Origin: a virus | Direction: 5' to 3' (one strand) | DNA length: 64,000 nucleotides | IMG/VR virus record: IMGVR_UViG_3300044846_005433 | Span: 1 to 64,000 of that record | In this document: piece after piece, positions 11,801-22,100 of the stretch | Numbering within the stretch: the first letter of the stretch is position 1 | How the letters are laid out: the number at the start of each line of letters is the position of its first letter | The notes under the pieces: model-generated | What the model saw: only the letters and a program-made list of their open reading frames with translations | Told to the model about the DNA's origin: nothing | Databases searched by the model: none | Position numbers and translations under genes: made by a program

Positions 11801-11932
11801 TTCGTTATCAAACAAATAGATTGAGTTTCCTTCGAAAAAGACCTTACCTTCCCAAATATTAGTGTCCTGATTAAGCTGAAGGTTTAAATTTCGCCCAAAT
11901 TTATCAAAAAAGTTAAGATTTTGAAGAAGCAT
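8855..11932 (-). CDS. Large baseplate-like virion protein
   Basis: This 1,025-residue protein is first of the large structural genes after gp55 in the late block. Residues about 195-260 contain a segment (EHIYPYIGTYKGLVNFINIL) that resembles the helical region of P2 gpI/T4 wedge-type baseplate proteins, in which a conserved GT-x-x-[GA]-[LI] helix is followed by LGY. Two PKD/Ig-like beta segments are suggested, at about 500-610 (AGKYRVTVELHDFYG) and about 930-1,010 (LGNFTLSVEVFDNRN), followed by a basic C-terminal tail (NDRKRRLLKSR). The length is similar to T4 gp7 (1,032 residues), but sequence identity was not established. A putative late promoter lies about 21 nt upstream. Confidence 0.55.
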   Translation of the reverse strand: MLLQNLNFFDKFGRNLNLQLNQDTNIWEGKVFFEGNSIYLFDNENLFMLEKVVNNYKFPVLSPNQSLIFEWTSNKNSDQFFLYDVVKDLQLNENFISKVESKTIAYSDIHIGGTAPLDLNIPLQVNIAFCPTDEAIFERTLSIYLKTGSTKTKIAEIYFYGEGIEEEERFRDWATNFGIRFQKEDANILKEYDIKEAIVNIEDLNRARKDLLVSKEHIYPYIGTYKGLVNFINILGYRDVLQIKEYWTNVNPKSSYFNKLLMVDLSDYLDDGKIDSFDISDRNKNIKEGRQFHKTEFLALVYQFTRATDNYDDDGVPLIEETTEFTVNEIFYKLNLLNDKLKNEFLPVNVKIKDIIGEFIYFQKLTISYWLDDTHIFDYDLNEDATINVYPDLNVNLTLRALDPLYRRVSTNGIDFGVARINEIAKNPFEFGQKYLTAEENTRVINNIETFYSEIKDQKFPSLRQKLTWESGDDPQRIIGAPAVFTVDIGKFTIADLKGVKLEDLDQIAPSLLPYWTLGNIDFKNYYEITWRITKDSPNPYNFEHRGKIVDLYRIAHFLPYAGKYRVTVELHDFYGNTSVFSRFVTVQDDMKPEIIAYSRLEDKFEYSVGNLANVQLQDFGASPIYYPKVNVLDNEDSAVKIDIYKNLIEWISFYKTRYGMGQNLYDVELWDTDLNIYVPYTSPFQKHPKKLYWGLGEDDTPVKIKDLRSIKLGELYWMRLTDLIYLDDFEAGFYLRNPTPGDVIQISLFSDYILPNFSTLDELVQILNNSDHPGIKLFNYEIINGRQSDNQYIIHAQANYLSKEMYHILNISGAGSPASPTSPGIGSGLRGDKYTFFLPKKVFSKSLIDYMKSISPVFDDETMFLLAKTSDVLSGAVQDPGFWRDERYWKFVNDEQIGYLPTTIDQNAFNITDIKLYEETFTVPENGIIFFVINNLDGKSDFIWKLTNVVTGEEIVKAKSVPFFVWKFKDLGNFTLSVEVFDNRNTRYVSEIQNFIQVLDKKQYTGRIETRLNDRKRRLLKSRV

Positions 11933-11953
11933 TAAAAAATACGATAGTTTATG

Positions 11954-11965
11954 TTATTTATTAGT
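11954..11965 (-). promoter_or_regulatory. Putative late promoter element
   Basis: The minus-strand sequence CTAATAAATAAC lies about 21 nt before the ATG at 11932. It has the same core and spacing as the elements before the sheath, tube and other late genes. Confidence 0.5.
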
Positions 11966-11973
11966 TTAAGAGA

Positions 11974-12372
11974 TTAAATGCTGTAAATTGAACTTTCTCC
12001 GCTATATCCCAATGAGATAAATTCCAGCGGATCATCTTTGTCTAAGCCAGTCTTTTTATGGATCTTTTTCCATTCCTTAGCGTATCCGTTTTTACACATT
12101 TGAGTAAAGTAAGCGAATGCATTGGGTGTTTCAGATTTAGTCTCATCAAAGCTTCTCCAATACTTTAAGCAATCTAGGATTGCAGATTGAATACAGTCTT
12201 CCCTGTCTCTAGGATCTTTAAAGTAAAGTCGGTCCACTGCACGATTAGCAAGGGCAATAAAGCAGTCAATTGCAAACTTATTTAATTCTCCGTCCACTTT
12301 ACTTGTAATAATTGCATTAGTAAAATCTTTGTTGTTAATGTAGTGTACGTCACCACGTTTTTTTCTAGCCAT
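11974..12372 (-). CDS. 55: Late-transcription sigma factor, T4 gp55-like
   Basis: This 132-residue protein resembles T4 gp55, the small sigma factor that directs host RNA polymerase to late promoters. Matching features are the N-terminal YINNKDFTNAII (gp55 has YVNNKELLQAII) and FDETKSETPNAFAYFTQMC (gp55 has FDETKYKNPHAYITQACF), followed by a basic helix (YAKEWKKIHKKTG). The region DRLYFKDPRDREDCIQSAILDCLKYW corresponds to the sigma region 2 helix that contacts the polymerase clamp. It is shorter than gp55 (185 residues), mainly at the C-terminus, where the T4 protein binds the sliding clamp. It lies directly upstream of the large late genes, and nearby late genes carry TATAAATA-like elements, which supports the role. 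Confidence 0.8.
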   Translation of the reverse strand: MARKKRGDVHYINNKDFTNAIITSKVDGELNKFAIDCFIALANRAVDRLYFKDPRDREDCIQSAILDCLKYWRSFDETKSETPNAFAYFTQMCKNGYAKEWKKIHKKTGLDKDDPLEFISLGYSGESSIYSI

Positions 12373-12381
12373 TGTTTGTGG

Positions 12382-13044
12382 TTATTTTGAGAGGCCATAG
12401 ATTTTTACAACGCCTAAGTAAGCGTCAGTCATGTCTATGATTGGAGATAAAATTTTATCTCCTTCAATTACCCAATCCTCTTTGTGTAAAAGAGTAAAGA
12501 GATCGGATTTTTTTACAGATTCAATAATTGGGTCGCTCTTGAATTTAGCTAGAATGTCTTGTTTGTTTGCATTACCTTTGCAGTTGATCGCATTTTTAAG
12601 TTCGCTGGGGCTAAAGATGAAAAATCTGTCAGTAGAATTATTAAGTATTTGAGTTACAATTTGGTGTTTTAAGACTCCAGTAGATTGGGATATATCAACT
12701 AAAGAGTTACCGCTAGAGCCAAAGGAAATCCCCTCTAGGCACACGATAAGTTCCGGATCGTCCTTAACCTCTTCTTTAATTTCTCCAATAAGTACGTTGA
12801 TGAGTTCTAGATAGTTATCTAGCTTGATTCTTTCAGTAACATGGTACTGTTCGTCCTTCTTTCTTTTTGACTGAGTCTTAAGGATTTTAATATTAGGGTA
12901 ATTAGCATTAATCCAATCAAAGTGGTCCTCATCCTTTTTTCTGACTTTAGTGTTTACTACAGCAATCCATTTAAAGTCTTTAAAGTCTCTACAGATACAA
13001 ACTCCTGGATAAAGTATTGAAAAATCTATGCTAATTATAGTCAC
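12382..13044 (-). CDS. RuvC-like RNase H-fold nuclease (putative Holliday junction resolvase)
   Basis: This 220-residue protein begins IISIDFSILYPGVCI, a beta-hairpin with Asp6 in the position of the first RuvC catalytic Asp. A second acidic strand follows (VCLEGISFGSSGN, Glu near residue 104). The last acidic cluster is MTDAYLGV near the C-terminus, matching the DA-x-x-[LI]-[GA] helix of RuvC-type resolvases. It probably cleaves branched DNA before packaging, a job done in T4 by the unrelated gp49. The frame starts with GTG at 13044. An ATG 4 nt upstream is out of frame and closes after five codons. It lies 9 nt before gp55 and is probably co-transcribed with it. The family is assigned from motifs only. 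Confidence 0.55.
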   Translation of the reverse strand: MTIISIDFSILYPGVCICRDFKDFKWIAVVNTKVRKKDEDHFDWINANYPNIKILKTQSKRKKDEQYHVTERIKLDNYLELINVLIGEIKEEVKDDPELIVCLEGISFGSSGNSLVDISQSTGVLKHQIVTQILNNSTDRFFIFSPSELKNAINCKGNANKQDILAKFKSDPIIESVKKSDLFTLLHKEDWVIEGDKILSPIIDMTDAYLGVVKIYGLSK

Positions 13045-13300
13045 TCATGTTATATTATTTTAGTAGTCCTAATATTGCTTATACTTTGCTTTATCTAAAA
13101 GTTCTCCAGCCTAATACTATTTATTTTTTAAAACTATCCTATTTTTCGTTAGTAGAAGAGGGTTGGTGGGTGGGAGTACTAGCTAGTACTAGATAGTCTA
13201 TATTCTTTCTTTAATAATTACTAGATAGTACCTTAGTACTACCCCCGCCCGCGGAGATGAGAAATTTTAAAATGGACAAGATTTATAGTATAGTAATCCT
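13045..13300. promoter_or_regulatory. Divergent intergenic region with palindromes and G-rich tract
   Basis: This is the longest non-coding gap and separates the late minus-strand block from the plus-strand genes. It holds a G-rich run (about 13160-13174), a perfect 16-bp palindrome AGTACTAGCTAGTACT at 13175-13190, two copies of ACTAGATAGT (from 13188 and 13219), and a C-rich run (13241-13252) that can partly pair with the G-rich one around TAGTACT arms. A minus-strand late-like element (AAATAAATAGTATT, 13113-13126) and a plus-strand TATAGT-type element (13287-13295) flank it. It may be an operator, a replication origin or a structured leader. Nothing in the sequence decides between these. 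Confidence 0.5.
13287..13295 (+). promoter_or_regulatory. Putative early/middle promoter element AGTATAGTA
   Basis: AGTATAGTA ends 5 nt before the uvsE start codon. The same element, AGTATA(A/G)TA, occurs before the genes at 14947, 29252 and 36316. It contains a -10-like TATAGT. No convincing -35 was found. Confidence 0.4.
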
Positions 13301-14245
13301 ATGAGATTAGGATATTGCTGCATAAACCTTAGCCTTCGAGACCAAGGCATCACTATTAACAGAGGAATGGTCAAAAAGACTTGGCTGGCTCAAGGTATCA
13401 AATATGCTGGCGAACTTGCTGAGCTCAATCTTAAAGATCTCCATAAAATACTAGAGTGGAATGTTGCACATGATATCCAAGTATATCGCATGTCCAGTGA
13501 TATTTTTCCATGGATGAGCGAGTATCGTCTTGAAGATCTTCCTAACTATCAACAGATCAGGGATATTGCTGAACAAATTGGCAAATATGTTAATCAACAC
13601 AGCTTACGTCTTTCCTTTCATCCAGGTCAGTTTGACGTACTTGCTTCCCCTAACGAGGAAGTTGTGCGTAAAACCATTTATGATCTCGATCAACACGCTC
13701 GTATTATGGATCTTATACTCCTTCCTCAAAATTACGATGCACCAATCAATATCCATATCGGTGGTTCATATGGAGACAAAGAGTCTGCACTAGCTAGGTT
13801 TTGTGAAAATTTCCAAAAACTCGCCCCGTCTACTCGTGCTCGACTAGTCGTAGAAAATGATGACAAAGCAAGTCAGTTTGGAGTAGCTGATCTCTATTCT
13901 GGTGTCTACATGAAAGTTGGCTGTCCAATTACATTCGATCATTTTCACCATCGATTTTGTACTAATGACCTACCTGCAGAGACTGCTGCGCGTCTTGCCT
14001 CTACTACTTGGCATGGACATCGTCCTCTACAACATTTTTCTAGTTCAAAGGCTCTCCATGAAGACGCTACCGTAATTAATCGTTCGCATGCTGACTACAT
14101 TTATGACTACATTCCAGACTATGGTCAAGATGCAGATGTTGAAGTTGAAGCAAAAGCAAAAGACCTTGCTGTACTAAAGTATCGTGAAGACGCTAAAACC
14201 ATTGCCCCTTTTTCAGTTAAATTATTTGAATTTGAAACTATATAA
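13301..14245 (+). CDS. uvsE: UV damage endonuclease (UvsE/UVDE family)
   Basis: This 314-residue protein is full length for UVDE, a TIM-barrel, metal-dependent endonuclease that nicks DNA 5' to UV photoproducts and starts an excision repair route independent of UvrABC. Diagnostic segments are the N-terminal MRLGYCCINLSL, the barrel motif YRMSSDIFPWMS, the metal site LSFHPGQFDVL, INIHIGGSYGDKE, LVVENDDK and TFDHFHHRF. T4 itself uses the unrelated DenV for this task. It is the first gene of the rightward block, with an AGTATAGTA element just before it and a small membrane protein 4 nt after. It uses more C- and G-ending codons than neighbours, which may reflect acquisition. Confidence 0.92.
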   Translation: MRLGYCCINLSLRDQGITINRGMVKKTWLAQGIKYAGELAELNLKDLHKILEWNVAHDIQVYRMSSDIFPWMSEYRLEDLPNYQQIRDIAEQIGKYVNQHSLRLSFHPGQFDVLASPNEEVVRKTIYDLDQHARIMDLILLPQNYDAPINIHIGGSYGDKESALARFCENFQKLAPSTRARLVVENDDKASQFGVADLYSGVYMKVGCPITFDHFHHRFCTNDLPAETAARLASTTWHGHRPLQHFSSSKALHEDATVINRSHADYIYDYIPDYGQDADVEVEAKAKDLAVLKYREDAKTIAPFSVKLFEFETI

Positions 14246-14249
14246 AATC

Positions 14250-14423
14250 ATGAAATACATACCTTTAATTTTTAGCGGAATAGGCACAATTTGCAGTATT
14301 TTACTTGCGCTCTACTGTTTTTTTAATCATCAGAGCGACGAAGCTACTGCTTGGGGTGTAGGCGCTATTTGGGCTACAAATTGCGTAATCTATGACTTAA
14401 TCAATCTTAAAAATGGGAACTAA
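14250..14423 (+). CDS. Small membrane protein, two predicted TM helices
   Basis: This 57-residue protein starts at ATG 14250, 4 nt after uvsE. A longer in-frame start inside uvsE is less plausible because it would overlap by about 60 nt. Residues 4-26 (IPLIFSGIGTICSILLALYC) and about 33-50 (ATAWGVGAIWATNCVIYDL) are hydrophobic and could form a helical hairpin in the host inner membrane. No function is recognised. It overlaps the next gene by 11 nt. Confidence 0.55.
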   Translation: MKYIPLIFSGIGTICSILLALYCFFNHQSDEATAWGVGAIWATNCVIYDLINLKNGN

Positions 14424-14916
14424 TTACTATCGTATTCCTACTGAAGAAGAAGTAGAAAAGCGTAAAGCTAAGCTTATTAAGCGTATTAAGTCGCTTGAAT
14501 TAACTCCTTCAAATATCGAAAGAAATTTTAGTACTTTACAAGGAGAAAATGAATGGGACACAATCAATCCTTGGGATGAATTTACTTCAGATCTTTCTAT
14601 TCATCTAGGTAAACGTAGCGTAGGTTGGCTTTTTTGCTGGAACTTTCATAAGAACCGGTATTTTAACAATAAAGCCACCCTACTTCAGTTTATTAGAGCC
14701 GGTCGAGTAGTTGACGAATATGGGTGTGAAGAAGACCCTGAAGAATTTATTAAAATGGCCCTTGACTGGGGACAACCTAATGGATGGCGATACGATGCTT
14801 TCTATATAGAACAGGAACGTAAAAACAGTAGAAGACCTACTCATTTTGACAATCCGACATATTATGATAGAAATATCGATGGACTTAGAGTTTCTTCATC
14901 AACCAACTTTAGTTAA
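14413..14916 (+). CDS. Conserved phage protein of the MGTNYY type, unknown function
   Basis: This 167-residue protein starts MGTNYYRIPTEEEVEKRK and has IHLGKRSVGWLFCWNFHKNR in the middle. The pairing of an MGTNYY start with a later [IL]H[IL]GK-x-S-x-GW segment is recurrent in uncharacterised phage proteins. It is rich in aromatic residues with no signal peptide or membrane segment, so it is probably cytoplasmic. The last about 30 residues look disordered. No catalytic motif was seen. Confidence 0.6.
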   Translation: MGTNYYRIPTEEEVEKRKAKLIKRIKSLELTPSNIERNFSTLQGENEWDTINPWDEFTSDLSIHLGKRSVGWLFCWNFHKNRYFNNKATLLQFIRAGRVVDEYGCEEDPEEFIKMALDWGQPNGWRYDAFYIEQERKNSRRPTHFDNPTYYDRNIDGLRVSSSTNFS

Positions 14917-14932
14917 TTATTAAAAATAATAT

Positions 14933-14941
14933 AGTATAGTA
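14933..14941 (+). promoter_or_regulatory. Putative early/middle promoter element AGTATAGTA
   Basis: An exact second copy of the element found before uvsE, ending 5 nt before the next start codon. The identical placement suggests that it sets a short or leaderless transcript start. Confidence 0.4.
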
Positions 14942-14946
14942 ACAAC

Positions 14947-15363
14947 ATGGAAAACAAAAGAATTATCGTAAATCAAATTCGTACCCCAGATGGTACAATT
15001 TTAAAATCAATGCACAGACATGATTATGTTCAATATACCGATAAAAACGGTAAGGACTACATGGTAGATGGTGGAACTGACTACCTACGTAGAATCGTAC
15101 ACGAAGAAGCTCCATATGAAGAACTAACCATTTATGAAGATTCGCCATTTGAAATAATTCGTGAGAATTTATGTCGAGGTGGTCGCGGGAAAGATGGTAC
15201 TCAACCTCTTACTTGGGTACCGATGAATCAGATGAATGATAATTGGCTTGCTGCATGTATTATCTACAATGAAGAACGTGGCATGGGCGACAGTTTTGCA
15301 AATGAAATGTACCGAAAAGAACAAGACTATCGTAAGGAACATAATATTACAATTACTGAGTAA
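14947..15363 (+). CDS. Conserved phage protein, unknown function
   Basis: This 138-residue acidic protein starts IIVNQIRTPDGTILKSMHRH and continues with DYVQYTDKNGKDYMVDGGTDYLRR. It looks like a small globular protein with a beta-hairpin-rich N-terminus and a helical C-terminus (SFANEMYRKEQDYRKEHNI). Proteins of this type recur in large phages without assigned function. It has its own AGTATAGTA element and an A-rich leader without Shine-Dalgarno. Confidence 0.6.
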   Translation: MENKRIIVNQIRTPDGTILKSMHRHDYVQYTDKNGKDYMVDGGTDYLRRIVHEEAPYEELTIYEDSPFEIIRENLCRGGRGKDGTQPLTWVPMNQMNDNWLAACIIYNEERGMGDSFANEMYRKEQDYRKEHNITITE

Positions 15364-15368
15364 ATAAA

Positions 15369-15869
15369 ATGGAACACCAAATTCAAGGATCAATAATGAG
15401 TCCATGCTTTATGACAGAGGCAGATTTCGAAGAAGCTTATCGTAACTCTACTTTTTACGTAGAGTCAAATTATTTAAACGAGTATCGAAAACACCTTGCT
15501 GCATTAGAGCACATTGCAAATATTGCAAAGAGCTATATCTTTAATAACTGGAAACGCGTCAGTGACTGGTCTAGTCTTAATGTCATTATTATACATGGCC
15601 CAAGTGGAGTTGCTACTGAATATTATAATTATGTTCCAACTGATTTCACTAAAATTAATAGTGAGACCTGGCGTAAACTTCGTGAAGAAATGGATCAACG
15701 CGAAAAAGAAAAGCATAATCCTATCCTTGAATTTAATGAGGTAGTTTTAGATCCTACTGATGGAGATTTTTCAATTACTGTAAATGGAGATCAAGCACAC
15801 TGGTGGATTCAAGATGAAGCTGTGATTCTTATTGCGGACTACATAGAAAAACAACTTAACTCTAAATAA
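15369..15869 (+). CDS. Hypothetical protein
   Basis: This 166-residue protein starts at ATG 15369, 5 nt after the previous stop. A second in-frame ATG at 15396 (MSPCFMTEADFEEAYRNS) is also possible. It contains mixed helix and strand with a charged helix around 115-125 (LREEMDQREKEKHNP). No family was recognised. It is followed one base later by the exonuclease gene, so it belongs to the same operon. Confidence 0.5.
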   Translation: MEHQIQGSIMSPCFMTEADFEEAYRNSTFYVESNYLNEYRKHLAALEHIANIAKSYIFNNWKRVSDWSSLNVIIIHGPSGVATEYYNYVPTDFTKINSETWRKLREEMDQREKEKHNPILEFNEVVLDPTDGDFSITVNGDQAHWWIQDEAVILIADYIEKQLNSK

Positions 15870-15870
15870 C

Positions 15871-16623
15871 ATGTATACACAACCTGAAATTCAAAAAATG
15901 GTCTTCTTTGACCTAGAAACTGCATCTACTTATTCTTCATTAAGTGAATTACGTTTAGCTAATTCAAAAATGGCTGAACTTTGGGAGAAACGATGTGACT
16001 ATCTTCGTACTCGCTTTGAAGAAAATAAAGCAATGAGTAATGATGAGCTTTATGTAGCAAAAGCGGGATTAACTCCAGAATTTAGTCGTATTGTATGTGC
16101 TTCCTTTGGAAGAATCTCTTTTCAGGGAGACGATATTACTGGAGTTGAACCAGCTCTCTTAATTAAGAGTTATTCAGCATTAGATGAATCACCCGTTCTT
16201 GCTGGAATTCAAAAAGTTTTTACTTCATTTGCCAGCAATAAATTTGTTGGACATAATATCAAGCGCTTTGATATTCCAATGATGTGCAAGAGAATTATTA
16301 TGTCTGGCTCGCAATTACCGAAAGGTTTACAAATACAAAATTTGAAACCTTGGGAAATGCCTTTTGTTGATACTTCTGAATTGTGGAGCTTTGGTGCATG
16401 GCAAGAAAGTTTTGCTTCACTTGAGTTATTAGCTACTTCTCTTGGCTTAGAGACTCCAAAGGACGATATCCGAGGAGACGAAGTCGGTCAGGTTTTTTGG
16501 CAAGATCGAGATATTGCTCGTATCACCAAATATTGCGAAAAAGACGTAATGGCCACTGCTCAAATAATTTTGAAACTTTCCGGTCTGCCTGTAGTAGAAG
16601 ATTACCAGCTACAAAGCAATTAA
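15871..16623 (+). CDS. DEDDy-type 3'-5' exonuclease
   Basis: This 250-residue protein carries the three exonuclease motifs of the DnaQ-like superfamily: Exo I at Asp14/Glu16 (VFFDLET), Exo II around GHNIKRFDIPMM with Asp134, and Exo III Y-x3-D at Tyr221-Asp225 (YCEKDVMAT). The spacing and the Tyr place it in the DEDDy group, close to exonuclease domains related to PolB proofreading domains. It probably degrades DNA 3'-5' in repair or recombination. It is directly followed by a RecB-like nuclease, a pairing that suggests joint processing of ends. The phage polymerase half in this window has its own exonuclease domain, so this one is additional. Confidence 0.8.
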   Translation: MYTQPEIQKMVFFDLETASTYSSLSELRLANSKMAELWEKRCDYLRTRFEENKAMSNDELYVAKAGLTPEFSRIVCASFGRISFQGDDITGVEPALLIKSYSALDESPVLAGIQKVFTSFASNKFVGHNIKRFDIPMMCKRIIMSGSQLPKGLQIQNLKPWEMPFVDTSELWSFGAWQESFASLELLATSLGLETPKDDIRGDEVGQVFWQDRDIARITKYCEKDVMATAQIILKLSGLPVVEDYQLQSN

Positions 16624-16625
16624 TA

Positions 16626-19027
<2,402 letters not shown>

Positions 19028-19055
19028 TCACGGCCATTTTTATGCAACTTTAATA

Positions 19056-19083
19056 AAAAGAGACAGCCCGCGCTGTCTCTTTT
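19056..19083 (+). terminator. Intrinsic terminator after groEL
   Basis: A 12-bp perfect stem (AAAAGAGACAGC / GCTGTCTCTTTT) with loop CCGC, ending in T residues. It closes the operon that begins at uvsE, just before a late promoter-like element. Confidence 0.85.
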
Positions 19084-19088
19084 GCATT

Positions 19089-19100
19089 TAATAAATAATC
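19089..19100 (+). promoter_or_regulatory. Putative late promoter element
   Basis: TAATAAATAATC lies 22 nt before the TTG start of the 1,503-residue protein and directly after the groEL terminator. Core and spacing match the elements upstream of minus-strand virion genes. Confidence 0.5.
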
Positions 19101-19121
19101 CTATACAAATAATCCTTTTTC

Positions 19122-22100
19122 TTGTCTTATTCAATACTAGACATTCTAATAAATGAAGTAGCAAATGCCCTTGGAATAACTCCAGACGAGGTAAAGAACC
19201 GATTTACCCAAGAACAGCTTAATGATTTACTAAATAATTCATTGTGCACTCCGCTTGGAGATACTGGAGTACCTTTTGCCTCTACTGAAATTCCATGTGA
19301 TGATCTTGCGGTGCCAGATTTATTACCTCCAATTGATGTAAATGTTGAAGTTCCAAAATCTGATCCAACCAAGGTACAAAAGTGTATTGATAACCTTGAG
19401 GAGACTAATAAAATAATTGAAGCTCAAATTGAGCTTTATAATCAACATCGAATCCTATTAGATAAGTTAGTCGAATATCGAGACAACTATGCAATAATCG
19501 CAATCTACTATCAAGAACGAGCAAATGAAGCTGCTCGAATACTTGGCGAATTTGGTCCTCTTATTACTGAACTTCGTCGACTTGAAACTCTCAAAGCATC
19601 TCTCGCTACTGAACTTTCAACTCGACAAACTGCATTGACTGCTGCTCAAAATGCATATAGTCAATTTTCAAGCACTGCAAATCAAACCGCTGTTCTTGCC
19701 GCTTATAATTTAGTCAACGATACTAAAGCTGCAATCGACCAGAATGCTAAAAATATTGATACACAAAATGCAAAGCTAACAACTGAGGAACAAAAATTTC
19801 CAATTTTTAGCAATCAACTATATCGAGACGTTTTAAATAACCTAAATAATTCAGAATATATTGCAGGTTATCTTAAAACTCTATATGATGATATTTTTAC
19901 TACCTCTGAAATTAATAGCATTAGCCAACAAGTTGAAGCCTATTCAGAAGGCGTCATTTTAAGAGGATTTGGAGATGCCCCAAACAATCTTACCGAAGTA
20001 TTTCAAAATAGATATGTTAAGCTTGATTTACAGATTCCAACAATTGATTATATTCGTACTACCAAGGAGAAATTTAATAAAGAAAACGGCGAGTCATACC
20101 AAGAAACTTTAGACTATCTTATTCGAAAGAGTCCATTACTTGAAAAGACTTCTTTCTTTGAAAACACTAACAATTTTATTCTTACTAATTTTCCATTAGA
20201 GAATAGAGGATTGCCCACTGGGACAATATATCAAAACTATTATAATTGGTTCGAGGACCCAGTAAATAGATTCTTTTCATTAGAAGAAAGAGGGCTTACT
20301 ACTAATATTGCGCTAGTTGATCCTAATCTAAAGGGTACTGGTTCTGAAACAAAGAAAGAAAATAATGCTGACTATTATATTCAAAATATTAATACTCTAC
20401 AGAATTTTTATAATGAGTTTGATAGCCGATTTGAAATCAGAAAAGCTGAACAACGTGCAAAGATAATTGACACTGCACAAAATGCAATTCGTACAACTAT
20501 GAAGTTGATTGCAAAAAGAGAAATTACAGTAATACTTGCTCTTTCAAACGTAAATAAATTTCTTCCTGCTGAGAGCGCGACTTTAGAAACTGCCATTCAA
20601 AAATTAAATCGAGAAAACGGAGAAGCCATTCAAAAGTTAGCTGATCTTGATAGTGAAATCTCTAGAATAAAACAGCGTGTATCTGAACTTAAACCCGATC
20701 CAGCAAAGATAAAAACTCTCTTAAAAACTAAGAGTCCAGAGTGTTTTGACAATATTGATAAAGAGGTTAGTGACTGTAGCGAAACAAAAGGTCTATTAGG
20801 GTCTGACCCATTTTTTACAAAAACTATTGGGGGAGTAGATCCTACTCTACCTAATATGAATCAAATGTGTTATTGGATTGAGTTTGCAAAAATTGCAACC
20901 CTGGTTGGATTATTACCAATTCCAAATGCAACTGCTCCACCACAATTACGATATTGGCCAGTTGGCCTAACGATCCCTTATCCAGGCGGATTAATTAAAA
21001 TCCCTTTACCGATTATATGGATACCGCTTGTTGCAATTTCAACACCACTAGGTAGTGTCGTTCTATTTTTAACAATTAATGGAATCTTTATTTCACCAGT
21101 TGTATTTTTTGTTTCAAGCACAGGATTTAAACAACATATTCTTACAGTAAAAGGTCCATCTAAACAATTTGGTTATACTGCAGAGGATGCGTCAATTAAA
21201 CCTGGAATTCAAGTACCAGCCTCTTTGCTTGCTGCTAAAGCAAAAGCCAATCGATTATTAAATGCACCAAATTTTGGTCTCTCGCCAGAAGAATTAATTC
21301 AACAGCAGAGACAACAAAATATTCTTAGCGCAAAAGAGGCATCTGCCAATAGAACAGGTAACGAAAATCAGCAAGCTAAAGTAAAAAGAGAAAAGGCTAA
21401 TTTTGAAAAAGCAAAAGATGATCGACTTAAATCTGGAGAAGAAAAACTTGCAGAGCTTCTTGATAAGGGTGAATCTGTAAAAGATATAATTGATGATACT
21501 AAAAAGAGTCTCCTAAATCGGATTGATGAATTAGGAAAACCTGCACTCTCCGCCTCAAACAAACTTAAAGATAAAATCGCAGCACGTCGTGCACAATTAT
21601 TGGAAGAGTTGAAGGGTGCACTAGTTGAGGGTGACGATGCTAAGATCGATGGGATACGTGCAAAGTTAGGCGAAGAGGGAGTAGACATGTCTGCTAAAAT
21701 TCAAGCAGTAAAAGACGATGCGATGGCATATTTCAATAAACTGAAATTTCCAAAAATCACAATTCCAAAAGATACTTCAACAATTGACCCTAAGCTTAAT
21801 GCAATACAAGAATTAGTACTTAAGGTTGCAGATTTTTCAAGCATTTCAGGCACGCAATTCTTTTCAAAAGACGACTCTAAAGTTCAAAAGTTAATTACTC
21901 GACAAATTGCAAAAAGCAAAGATAAAGTAAAATCTGCTATCTCTTCAGTTGCAGCAATCGATGGAACAATAGATCTTGAAAAGGAACCTGAAAAAATAAA
22001 AGCAGCACTAAAGAAAATTAATAAGACTCTTATTGATGATCTTACTGGAGCTGGCGAAGTTCCTAGTATTTCTGGAATCCAAAAGGAAATTAAAGAGGTT

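Noticed and set aside
2093-12372. Plus-strand open frames inside the minus-strand structural genes
   Set aside because: They are short, lie wholly within well-supported minus-strand genes, and have low-quality composition without leaders.
16497-16625. N-terminal extension of the PD-(D/E)XK nuclease
   Set aside because: It lies inside the exonuclease gene in another frame and reads as basic low-complexity sequence. TTG 16626 follows the upstream stop as expected for a coupled gene.
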